Below, piece after piece: positions 55,351 to 64,000 of a stretch of 64,000 nt of DNA. Made by a program: the position numbers and the translations under genes. Every line of letters starts with the position of its first letter. The stretch's first letter is position 1. The stretch is from positions 34,042,726 to 34,106,725 of the forward strand of contig CM026397.1 of assembly GCA_014843695.1 (NCBI GenBank), read 5' to 3'. A model generated the notes under the pieces. That model made no database searches. It was given only the letters and a program-made list of their open reading frames with translations, and was not told where the DNA came from. This stretch comes from Archivesica marissinica. Its lineage: Eukaryota; Mollusca; Bivalvia; Venerida; Vesicomyidae.

Positions 55351-55845
55351 TAAACTTAAATAAAAATTTAAAAAATATAAAAAAAATAAAATAACACAAT
55401 ATTAGCCTACATCTGGTAAAGGGTTAAATGTCTCCCCCACCTCCTTTCAAATAGGCGTCGCTGCAAGATTTGGCTCTGGAAATAGTTGGCATGTATGTTA
55501 GTTGAGTGTAGGGGATACGGATGTAATATCAAGTCTCATCAAGGAATGCTGCTGCTTCCCTATAACATGCACAGCAGTGTCCAATTTAAAGTATATCAAT
55601 TGATTACTAAGTCTAGTCTCGGCTACAGCTTTCTCTGCAAGACGCATGCCAAGCCATCACTGCATCAAGAACACAAAGCACAGCCTAATCACCACCTAGA
55701 ACATCTGAAAGTGCTTGTGTGATGGGAAATTTAATATTCTTTGTTTGAGGTTTGTGTTTCGGCTTATACAAGAAAATAATTTAGAAAGTAATCGATATGA
55801 GATAAATAATGCATTGTTTTTTCTTTCTTGGAATTGCTATTAATA
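55351..55845. other. No gene seen
   Basis: A-rich tract then about 470 bp of single-copy sequence. A 78-codon open frame at 55486-55722 has no recognisable domain and is not called. Confidence 0.4.
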
Positions 55846-56435
55846 GAATCCACACCTGGTTATGGGTGGAGATCATTAACACATGCTCTATGCTGGCCCT
55901 ACGCACCTGGTTATGGGTGGAGATCATTAACACATGCTCTATGCTGGCCCTACGCACATGGTTATGGGTGGAGATCATTAACACATGCTCTATGCTGGCC
56001 CTACGCACCTGGTTATAGGTGGAGATCATTAACACATGCTCTATGCTGGCCCTACGCACATGGTTATGGGTGGAGATCATTAACACATGCTCTATGCTGG
56101 CCCTACGCACCTGGTTATAGGTGGAGATCATTAACACATGTCTCCATGCTGGCCCTACGCACCTGGTTATAGGTGGAGATCATTAACACATGTCTCGATG
56201 CCGGCTCTCCACACCTTGTTATAGGTGGAGATCATTAACACATGGCTCTATGCTGGCTCTCCACACCTGGTTATAGGTGGCGATCATTAACACATGTTCC
56301 ATGCTGGCTCTCTTCACTTGGTTATATGTGGAGATCATTAACACATGGCTCCATGCTGGCTCTCTTCACTTGGTTATAGGTGGAGTTCATTAACACATGG
56401 CTCCATGCTGGCTCTCTGCACCCGGTTATAGTGAT
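55846..56435. repeat. 51-bp minisatellite, ~12 units
   Basis: The unit contains acctggttatgggtggagat, cattaacacatgctctatgc and tggccctacgc. Units become more diverged to the right (tctccacacc, tctcttcact), so the left half is younger. Confidence 0.95.
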
Positions 56436-56625
56436 CAGTGATGTAATACGACTGTATTACAGAAGATCCTATTGTAGGCAATGTTCTTTGGTTAGTGATT
56501 AATTCCCCCAATGGATTCATCGTGCATATTTTATGCCATTGTACTATTAGGACTAATGTTTGTAATTAGACCACGCTCATAACTTAGAATATATTATTAG
56601 AGATTAGAATGGGATCAATAATTGT
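56436..56625. other. Transition between two arrays
   Basis: Unique sequence that includes the first recognisable ttagagattagaatgggatc phrase of the next array. Confidence 0.35.
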
Positions 56626-57096
56626 AATATTAGAGTGCAGAATGAGACCATGACCATGATTAATATTAGAGTGCAGAATGAGGCCATGGTTGTAAATTTA
56701 ATATTAGAGTGTAGAATTAGACCATGACCGTAAATTTTATATTAGAGTGCAGAATGAGACCATGACCATACATTTAATATTAGAGTGCAGAATGACACCA
56801 TGACTGTAATTGTTATATTAGAGTGTAGAATGAGACAATGATTAATTTTATTTTAGAGTGCAGAATGAGACCATTACTGTAATTTTTTTATTAGAGTACA
56901 GACTGAGACCATTACTGTAATATTTTAATTAGAGTGCAGAATGAGACCATGCCTGTATATTTTTTATTAGAGTGCAGAATGAGACCATGCCTGTAATTTT
57001 TTATTAGAGTGCAGAATGAGACCATGCCTGTAATTTTTTAATTAGAGTGCAGAATGAGACCCTGACCATTATTGTAATATTAAGAGTGTAGAATGA
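56626..57096. repeat. ~38-bp minisatellite, ~12 units
   Basis: The unit contains attagagtgcagaatgagac and catgactgtaattttt with variable T runs and substitutions; an old, diverged array. Confidence 0.9.
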
Positions 57097-57202
57097 GGGG
57101 CCTCCGTGGCCAATCGTTGATGCAAATCACTTACCCCTCAGCGCATAGGTAGGTTCATGTCCCACTGGGGGGTGTCGAAATCTTTCAAGTGAGAAAGCTA
57201 TC
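57097..57202 (+). mobile_element. SINE-F copy
   Basis: ggcctccgtggccaatcgtt (A-box region), aaatcacttacccctcagcg, B-box-like GGTTCATGTCCCACT, then tctttcaagtgagaaagcta and tccag. Confidence 0.65.
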
Positions 57203-57221
57203 CAGAGAGCAATACCATAAT

Positions 57222-57258
<37 letters not shown>

Positions 57259-57315
57259 TGTCTGTCTGTCTGTCTGTGTCTGTCTGTCTGTCTGTCTGTT
57301 GTCTGTCTGTTTGAT
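57222..57315. repeat. (GTCT)n microsatellite
   Basis: About 22 GTCT steps with three one- or two-base interruptions (gttg, gtg). It sits at the 3' end of the SINE-F copy. Confidence 0.95.
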
Positions 57316-57433
57316 GGTGGCATGATGAAACACAGATACTACAAAATTGTTGTCTAACACATAATATTTGTCATCTTCATTAAATGTGACACATTTTTGA
57401 AATTTTAATATCACCGTTTTCTTTTTGATCTTT

Positions 57434-57562
57434 GACCAAGTTGTTGAGGTTGGTGGCTTCAAACGACTTGCCGTTCACCTAGATAGGTTAGTATCCCGCC
57501 AGTAGTGTGGAATTTCTTCATGTGTGCAAGCTGAGAAGCTAGCTAGCCTGCCCCATGTTTAA
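57434..57562 (+). mobile_element. SINE-F copy, diverged
   Basis: aggttggtggcttcaaacga, cttgccgttcaccta, then B-box-like GGTTAGTATCCCGCC and gtgcaagctgagaagctagc. It resembles the 44150 and 57097 copies. Confidence 0.6.
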
Positions 57563-57924
57563 GAAATACTGCCAGAAGAGCAACCTCAGCTTTCTCTCCA
57601 CCAATGAGAACTGGAGAGTAGCCAAATACTACCTTGTTTGGTGTGACTTTAATCCCCCCCCCCAAACAAAAACACAGTTTTCTATTATACAATACAGAGT
57701 TCATCTGTGATTGGTGTTACTGTCAGAGGCTAGCAGTGGCCTATTAAATATGGATGACAGTGGTGGTGGTGTGGTGGCAATGTAACATGTTTATTGATTG
57801 GGCACTGATACTCCTTCTGTGTCATCCACACCAACACTGTTATCACACATCATTACAGTAGTCTCTCTATGGTTTCTGTTCGTTTCCATGATAACTCACA
57901 GAAATAGCATACTGGTACTAATGG
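57563..57924. other. No gene seen
   Basis: About 360 bp of single-copy sequence with a ccccccccc run at 57653-57662; nothing else is recognised. Confidence 0.4.
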
Positions 57925-58590
57925 GAATTATTTACCTAGGTCAGGAAGGGTGAAGGCAGTAGTATACCGACACTATTGTGAATTACTTACCTAGGTCAGG
58001 GAGGGTGAGGGTGAAGGCAGTAGTATACCGACATCATTGTGAATTATTTACCTAGGTCAGGGAGGGTGAGGGTGAAGGCAGTAGTATACCGACATCATTG
58101 TGAATTATTTACCTAGGTCAGGGAAGGCAGTAGTATACCGACATCATTGTGAATTATTTACCTAGGTCAGGGAGGGTGAGGGTGAAGGCAGTAGTATACC
58201 GACATCATTGTGAATTATTTACCTAGGTCAGGGAGGGTGAAGGCAGTAGTATACCGACATCATTGTGAATTATTTACCTAGGTCAGGGAGGGTGAGGGTG
58301 AAGGCAGTAGTATACCGACATCATTGTGAATTATTTACCTAGGTCAGGGAGGGTGAGGGTGAAGGCAGTAGTATACGGACACCATTGTGAATTATTTACC
58401 TAGGTCAGGGAGGGTGAAGGCAGTAGTATACCGACATCATTGTGAATTATTTACCTAGGTCAGGGAGGGGGAGGGTGAAGGCAATAGCATACTGACACCA
58501 TTGTGAATTATTTACCTAGGTCAGGGAGGGTGAGGGCAGTAGTATACTGACACCATTGTGAATTATTTACCTAGGTCAGGGAGGGTTTCT
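57925..58590. repeat. 49-61-bp minisatellite, ~12 units
   Basis: The unit contains aattatttacctaggtcagg, gagggtgagggtgaaggcag and tagtataccgacatcattgt. Length differences come from one or two gagggtgag blocks and one deleted unit at about 58120. Confidence 0.95.
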
Positions 58591-58611
58591 TGTTGCAGGA
58601 TGTAGTTCAGT

Positions 58612-58850
58612 TAATTAAGATGTTTTTGAACCTATCATCACTGATGGTCACTAGTTGGTCACTAGAGCCTCGCTCAGGCCGTGTCTGTTTATATGCAAAG
58701 AGTTGGCAGTTCTTACGGAGGTTGATGCACCAAGTTCTGGTTATCCGATGGAGCATGCCCAGGAATGGTTTTGTTAGGTACTAATAAACTGCCCGTCTGT
58801 GATATAGCCCAATATGGTGCCTGTTAGGCGTAAAACCCGAACAAAGAAAC
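58612..58850 (+). mobile_element. SINE-C, diverged
   Basis: cctatcatcactgatggtca (head), gagcctcgctcaggccgtgt, gttggcagttcttacggagg, ttctggttatccgatggagc and ggcgtaaaacccgaacaaag. Several small indels. Confidence 0.75.
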
Positions 58851-58967
58851 GTGCAAGTGGAAATGCTACATTACATTCTTCCATTGTATTTGAATAATTA
58901 TTGTTTCGGTAAATAGTGCGTTTTTTGAATTATTGCAAACTGAAAGTGAAAGTACGACTCTTGAATC

Positions 58968-59565
58968 GGTTCGCCACGCCCTGCAAACATTCGCCACGCC
59001 CTGCAAACATTCGCCACGCCCTGTAAACATTAGCCACACCCTGCAAACATTCGCCACGCCCTGCAAACATTCGCCACGCCCTGCAAACATTCGCCACACC
59101 CTGCAAACATTCGTCACGCCCTGCAAACATTCGCCACACCCTGCAAACATTCGCCACGCCCTGCAAACATTCGCCATGCCCTGCAAACATTCGCCATGCC
59201 CTGCAAACATTCGCCACGCCCTGCAAACATTCGCCACGCCCTGCAAACATTCGCCACGCCCTGCAAACATTCGCCATGCCCTGCAAACATTCGCCACGCC
59301 CTGCAAACATTCGTCACGCCCTGCAAACATTCGCCACGCCCTGCAAACATTCGCCACACCCTGCAAACATTCGCCACTCCCTGCAAACATTCGCCACTCC
59401 CTGCAAACATTCGCCACGCCCTGCAAACATTCGCCACGCTCTGCAAACATTCGCCACGCCCTGCAAACATTCGCCATGCCCTGCAAACATTCGCCACTCC
59501 CTACAAACATTCGTCACTCCCTGCAAACATTCTCAACGCCCTGCAAACTTCACCACGCCCTACAA
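58968..59565. repeat. 20-bp minisatellite, ~30 units
   Basis: Unit attcgccacgccctgcaaac with substitutions at cacgcc (cacacc, catgcc, cactcc). Units are exactly 20 bp almost throughout; stop-free frames on both strands follow from this. Confidence 0.95.
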
Positions 59566-59599
59566 ACATTTGCAACGCAATGCTTTCTATTGCCAATCA

Positions 59600-59800
59600 G
59601 AACAAACATTTTAGACGGTTGTTTCCTGCACATTAAGTATTTTTTACATACGTTTGTTGATGAACAATTCGCATATACGACGGTGATATATTTATTTTTT
59701 ATTTTCGTTTCTGTGTGAATATTTGATTTATTTTATACACAGTCATTGGAAATTATATTCTTTAAATGCAGGTAAATCCTTTTTTCCGATATAGTTTCGC
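59600..59800 (+). repeat. Dispersed repeat R1
   Basis: tacatacgtttgttgatgaa, caattcgcatatacgacggt, tgatttattttatacacagt and tttccgatatagtttcgctt. It matches the minus-strand copy at 47700-47905 and the fragment at 14027. Confidence 0.6.
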
Positions 59801-59891
59801 TTTAATACATTTCCTTGGAATATATGTGTTTTGAGACATAATAGATAAAACTGTATAATTGGCCGCCATTTTTTACGGGTCACCCGTCACC

Positions 59892-60045
59892 TTAACCCAT
59901 TCAACACCAAGTAACTCACATGGACGTGTCCATGATATTCATAAATCAATAAATGAATCAGAAAATCACATTTGGACAAGTTCATTTATCAAGATCTACA
60001 CTTTTTGTAAGCCTATTTAGAGGTATGTGGTGTTGAAAGGGCTAA
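59892..60045 (+). mobile_element. M2 MITE with internal deletion
   Basis: Starts TTAACCCATTCAACACCAAG and ends ggtgttgaaagggctaa. The central palindrome is deleted (tcatttatcaagatctacac joins the two sides). The right TTAA has mutated to CTAA. Confidence 0.85.
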
Positions 60046-60380
60046 TGATAAATAGTTGGCACTTAACATTTCTTTTCTGGGTTTCAGTAATTTCCAGAGG
60101 GAGCAAAATTCCACATCCGTAGCCGTGGTTTATTGCATATTTAAATTAACAAGGGGGGGAATTGTTTTTGTTTATAAGAACAAAATATCCAGTCATTTTT
60201 AGAATTGCGCATAAGCTGCTTCAGTTATGACTTGTTTTTATGCCCCTAAAGAGAGGTATCTAGTTTTTGCACTATCTGTGTGTCCGTCCGTCCGAGTGAA
60301 TATTTCCAGTCCGGGCTGTAACCTCTTCAGCTATGGTGGGGCATTCATCACCTATTTCTTGTTTGTTTGTGTCTAGCACT
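60046..60380. other. No gene seen; old dispersed repeat at 60236-60310
   Basis: tttatgcccctaaagagagg followed by gtgtgtccgtccgtccgagt is of the same character as 30000-30060 and may be a common old repeat. No coding region is supported. Confidence 0.35.
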
Positions 60381-60620
60381 TAGTTTATACAAATTTATTT
60401 TAGCTAGATTGCGAAACAAGTTCTTGCAACTTATACTAATCACTCTCGAGACCTCATTCTTGATGGAATCCATCGCCACAAGGGAGAGAGAAGAGGCAAC
60501 GTGGAATGGAATATAAATGCCTTGCCTAAGGGCACAATCGTAACGGCTCCAGCGGGGCTCGAACTCCGGACATTTCGCACCTGAAGCAAACGCGCATCCA
60601 CTGCGCTATCATGACTTCCA
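60381..60620 (-). mobile_element. SINE-A, full length with 8-bp target duplication
   Basis: CTAGCACT at 60373-60380 and 60621-60628 bounds the element. On the minus strand the head has GTCATGATAGCGCAGTGGAT and a B-box-like GGAGTTCGAGCCCCG, then the standard body and tail. Confidence 0.9.
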
Positions 60621-60628
60621 CTAGCACT

Positions 60629-61035
60629 CTTCACATATCTTCATGACATTTATTATGGTAATTTAGAGCATTGAGGGACAAAAACAGACGGACGAGCTAC
60701 AATATACTAGCCGTTTGTCTATCTCACTGCGAGAATAACATCAGAACAGTTGTACGGTACTGCGGTTATTGAGTATCCTTCTTTGCTCTTAGATGTATAT
60801 CCATCATGATTTATATCTTAAATAGATACTAATATACACAATGTGTCTCCAATGGCTTCTGAAAAAGTCTTGATCATCGTATTATTGTATATATTGGTCT
60901 ATTTTGCAAAACATGAAGGAACACATTTTGTCTGGGATTTTTTGTGTGTGCATACAAACAAGGATTATGTAACAGAGACATCAAAGTCTGTAAATATCAC
61001 CGACATATAACCACACAGCAGACACTCTCACAATC
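60629..61035. other. No gene seen
   Basis: About 400 bp of AT-rich sequence between SINE-A and the 38-bp array; nothing is recognised. Confidence 0.4.
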
Positions 61036-64000
61036 AAATAGCCCGGACACTCATCTCTATGCCGACACAGTTCGCTGTGCCCGGACACTCATCTCTATGC
61101 CGACACAGTTCGCTGTGCCCGGACACTCATCTCTCTGCCGTCACAGTTCGCTGTGCCCGGACACTCATCTCTATGCCGACACAGTTCGCTGTGCCTGGAC
61201 ACTCATCTCTATGCCGACACAGTTCGCTGTGCCCGGACACTCATCTCTATGCCGACACAGTTCGCTGTGCCCGGACACTCATCTCTATGCCGACACAGTT
61301 TGCTGTGCCCGGACACTCATCTCTATGCCGACACAGTTCGCTGTGCCCGGACACTCATCTCTCTGCCGTCACAGTTCGCTGTGCCCGGACACTCATCTCT
61401 ATGCCGACACAGTTCGCTGTGCCCGGACACTCATCTCTATGCCGACACAGTTCACTGTGCCCGGACACTCATCTCTATGCCGACACAGTTCGCTGTGCCC
61501 GGACACTCATCTCTATGCCGACACAGTTCGCTGTGCCCGGACACTCATCTCTATGCCGACACAGTTCGCTGTGCCCGGACACTCATCTCTATGCCGACAC
61601 AGTTCGCTGTGCCCGGACACTCATCTCTATGCCGACACAGTTCGCTGTGCCCGGACACTCATCTCTATGCCGACACAGTTCTGTGCCCGGACACTCATCT
61701 CTATGCTGACACAGTTCGCTGTGCCCGGACACTCATCTCTATGCCGACACAGTTCGCTGTGCCCGGACACTCATCTCTATGCCGACACAGTTCGCTGTGC
61801 CCGGACACTCATCTCTATGCCGACACAGTTCGCTGTGCCCGGACACTCATCTCTATGCCGACACAGTTCGCTGTGCCCGGACAATCATCTGTATGCCGAC
61901 ACAGTTCGCTGTGCCCGGACACTCATCTCTATGCCGACTCAGTTCGCTGTGCCCGGACACTCATCTCTATGCCGATACAGTTCGCTGTGTCCGGACACTC
62001 ATCTCTATGCCGACACAGTTCACTGTGCCCGGACAATCATCTCTATGCCGACACAGTTCGCTGTGCCCGGACACTCATCTCTATGCCGACACAGTTCGCT
62101 GTGCCCAGACACTCATCTCTATGCCGACACAGTTCGCTGTGCCCGGACACTCATCTCTATGCCGACACAGTTCGCTGTGCCCGGACACTCATCTCTATGC
62201 CAACACAGTTCGCTGTGCCCGGACACTCATCTCTATGCCGATACAGTTCGCTGTGTCCAGACACTCATCTCTATGCCGACACAGTTCACTGTGCCCGGAC
62301 AATCATCTCTATGCCGACACAGTTCGCTGTGCCCGGACACTCATCTCTATGCCGTCACAGTTCGCTGTGCCCGGACACTCATCTCTATGCCGACACAGTA
62401 AGCTGTGTCCGAACACTCATCTCTATGCCGACACAGTTCACTGTGCCCGGACACTCTTCTCCCTGTCGTCACAGTTCGCTGTGCCCGGAAACTCATCTCT
62501 ATGCCGACACAGTTCGCTGTGCCCGGACATTCCTCTCTATGCCGACACAGTGCGCTGTGCCCGGACACTCGTCTCATTGCCGACACAGTTCGCTGTACCC
62601 GGACACTCATCTCTATGCCGACACAGTTCGCTGTGCCCGGACACTCATCTCTATGCCGACACATTTCGCTGTGCCCGGACACTCATCTCTATGCCGACAC
62701 AGTTCGCTGTGCCCGGACACTCATCTCTATGCTGACACAGTTCTCTGTGCCCAGACACTCATCTCTATTCCGTCACAGTTCGCTGTGCCCGGACACTCAT
62801 CTCTATGCCGACACAGTTAGCTGTGTCCGGACACTCATCTCTATGCCGACACAGTTCACTGTGCCCGGACACTCTTCTCTCTGTCGTCACAGTTCGCTGT
62901 GCCCGGAAACTCATCTCTATGCCGACACAGTTCGCTGTGCCCGGACACTCATCTCTATGCCGACACAGTTCGCTGTGCCCGGACACTCATCTCTATGCCG
63001 ACACAGTTCGCTGTGCCCGGACACTCATCTCTATGCCAACATAGTTCGCTGTGCCCGGACACTCATCTCTATGCCGATACAGTTCGCTGTGTCCGGACAC
63101 TCATCTCTATGCCGACACAGTTCGCTGTGCCCGGACAATCATCTGTATGCCGACACAGTTCGCTGTGCCCGGACACTCATCTCTATGCCGACACAGTTCG
63201 CTGTGCCCGGACACTCATCTCTATGCCGACACAGTTCGCTGTGCCCGGACACTCATCTCTATGCCGACACAGTTCACTGTGCCCGGACACTCATCTCTAT
63301 GCCGACAGTTCGCTGTGCCGGACACTCATCTCTATGCCGACACAGTTCGCTGTGCCCGGACACTCATCTCTATGCCGACACAGTTCGCTGTGCCCGGACA
63401 CTCATCTCTATGCCGACACAGTTCGCTGTGCCCAGACACTCATCTCTATGCCGACACAGTTCGCTGTGCCCGGACACTCATCTCTATGCCGACACAGTTC
63501 GCTGTGCCCGGACACTCATCTCTATGCCGACACAGTTCGCTGTGCCCGGACACTCATCTCTATGCCGACACAGTTCGCTGTGCCCGGACACTCATCTCTA
63601 TGCCGACACAGTTCGCTGTGCCCGGACACTCATCTCTATGCCGACACAGTTGCTGTGCCGGACACTCATCTCTATGCCGACACAGTTCACTGTGCCCGAC
63701 ACTCATCTCTTCGTCACAGTTCGCTGTGCCCGGACACTCATCTCTATGCCGACACAGTTCGCTGTGCCCGGACACTCATCTCTATGCCGACACAGTTCGC
63801 TGTGCCCGGACACTCGTCTCTATGCCGACACAGTTCGCTGTGCCCGGACACTCATCTCTATGCCGACACAGTTCGCTGTGCCCGGACACTCATCTCTATG
63901 CCGACACAGTTCGCTGTGCCCGGACACTCATCTCTATGCCGACACAGTTCGCTGTGCCCGGACACTCATCTCTATGCTGACACAGTTCGCTGTGCCCGGA
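61036..64000. repeat. 38-bp hairpin minisatellite, ~78 units, runs off the window
   Basis: The unit contains cggacactcatctctatgcc and gacacagttcgctgtgcc. Each holds CACAG-TTCG-CTGTG, a perfect 5-bp stem with a TTCG loop. Variants (ctctctgccgtcacag, gccaacacag, gtaagctgtgtcc) recur in blocks, for example around 61930-62060 and 62220-62310, so blocks have been copied. Frames stay open for up to 555 codons because the unit is stop-free; these are not genes. The true right end is outside the window. Confidence 0.95.

Noticed and set aside
57127..57462. Minus-strand open frame with QTDRQTDR repeats
   Set aside because: It is a translation of the (GTCT)n microsatellite and SINE-F sequence.
61036..64000. 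CRISPR array
   Set aside because: Units follow each other with no unique spacers, no cas genes are present and the DNA is animal. The same applies to the 33-, 24- and 20-bp arrays.

Overview
This is animal nuclear DNA, most likely from a bivalve mollusc or another lophotrochozoan. The signs are an AT-rich base composition, GT-AG introns, an animal-specific vesicular transporter gene, several tRNA-derived SINE families, decayed LINEs, many short inverted-repeat transposons, and very long minisatellites. The assignment to mollusc is an inference; nothing in the sequence names the species.

Positions 1-7.1 kb are the genic part. A plus-strand gene for an acidic, low-complexity protein of unknown function appears to have a 64-bp exon (568-631) spliced in phase to a large last exon (2323-4103). 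It faces, tail to tail, a minus-strand two-exon gene for the vesicular GABA/glycine transporter VGAT/VIAAT (SLC32A1/unc-47 family; exon 1 7033-6761, exon 2 5765-4527). The stop codons are 423 bp apart. These are the only two convincing host genes in the window.

From 7.1 to 64 kb the window is a repeat-dense desert. Roughly 20 kb is tandem arrays. The largest are a 33-bp array at 20.7-29.8 kb, a 38-bp array from 61.0 kb past the window end, a 24-bp CCAAT-containing array at 31.1-32.8 kb, and 16-bp arrays at 18.7-19.8 and 53.2-54.1 kb. Their unit lengths and lack of stop codons create very long open frames, which I do not regard as genes. Between the arrays lie interspersed elements, named here as: SINE-A, -B, -C, -E, -F, -H (tRNA-derived, most with A/B-box-like promoters and some with clean target duplications); M1 (CAGGG-ended, hAT-like MITE); M2 and M3 (TTAA-flanked MITEs); Tc1/mariner-like MITEs; and fragments of two LINE families.

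Insertions are nested and can be ordered in time: a LINE inside a LINE (10.8-13.5 kb), SINE-A inside SINE-B (14.3-14.7 kb), SINE-A inside M1 (20.1 kb), M2 inside M1 (48.2 kb), and a CAGGG-ended element inside a 27-bp minisatellite (15.7-16.9 kb).

The most interesting object is a 5.4-kb unit at 35934-41309. It interrupts an M2 MITE, has about 330-bp terminal inverted repeats with repeated subterminal motifs, and carries a decayed minus-strand gene with a nine-cysteine CXC domain and an LSGCDT motif. A LINE has since landed inside it. I read it as a candidate DNA transposon of a poorly described type. A second theme is that several minisatellites are seeded by, or contained in, mobile elements: the 61-bp and 32-bp arrays start from SINE heads, the 67-bp array comes from M3, and the 24-bp CCAAT array sits between transposon-like inverted ends.
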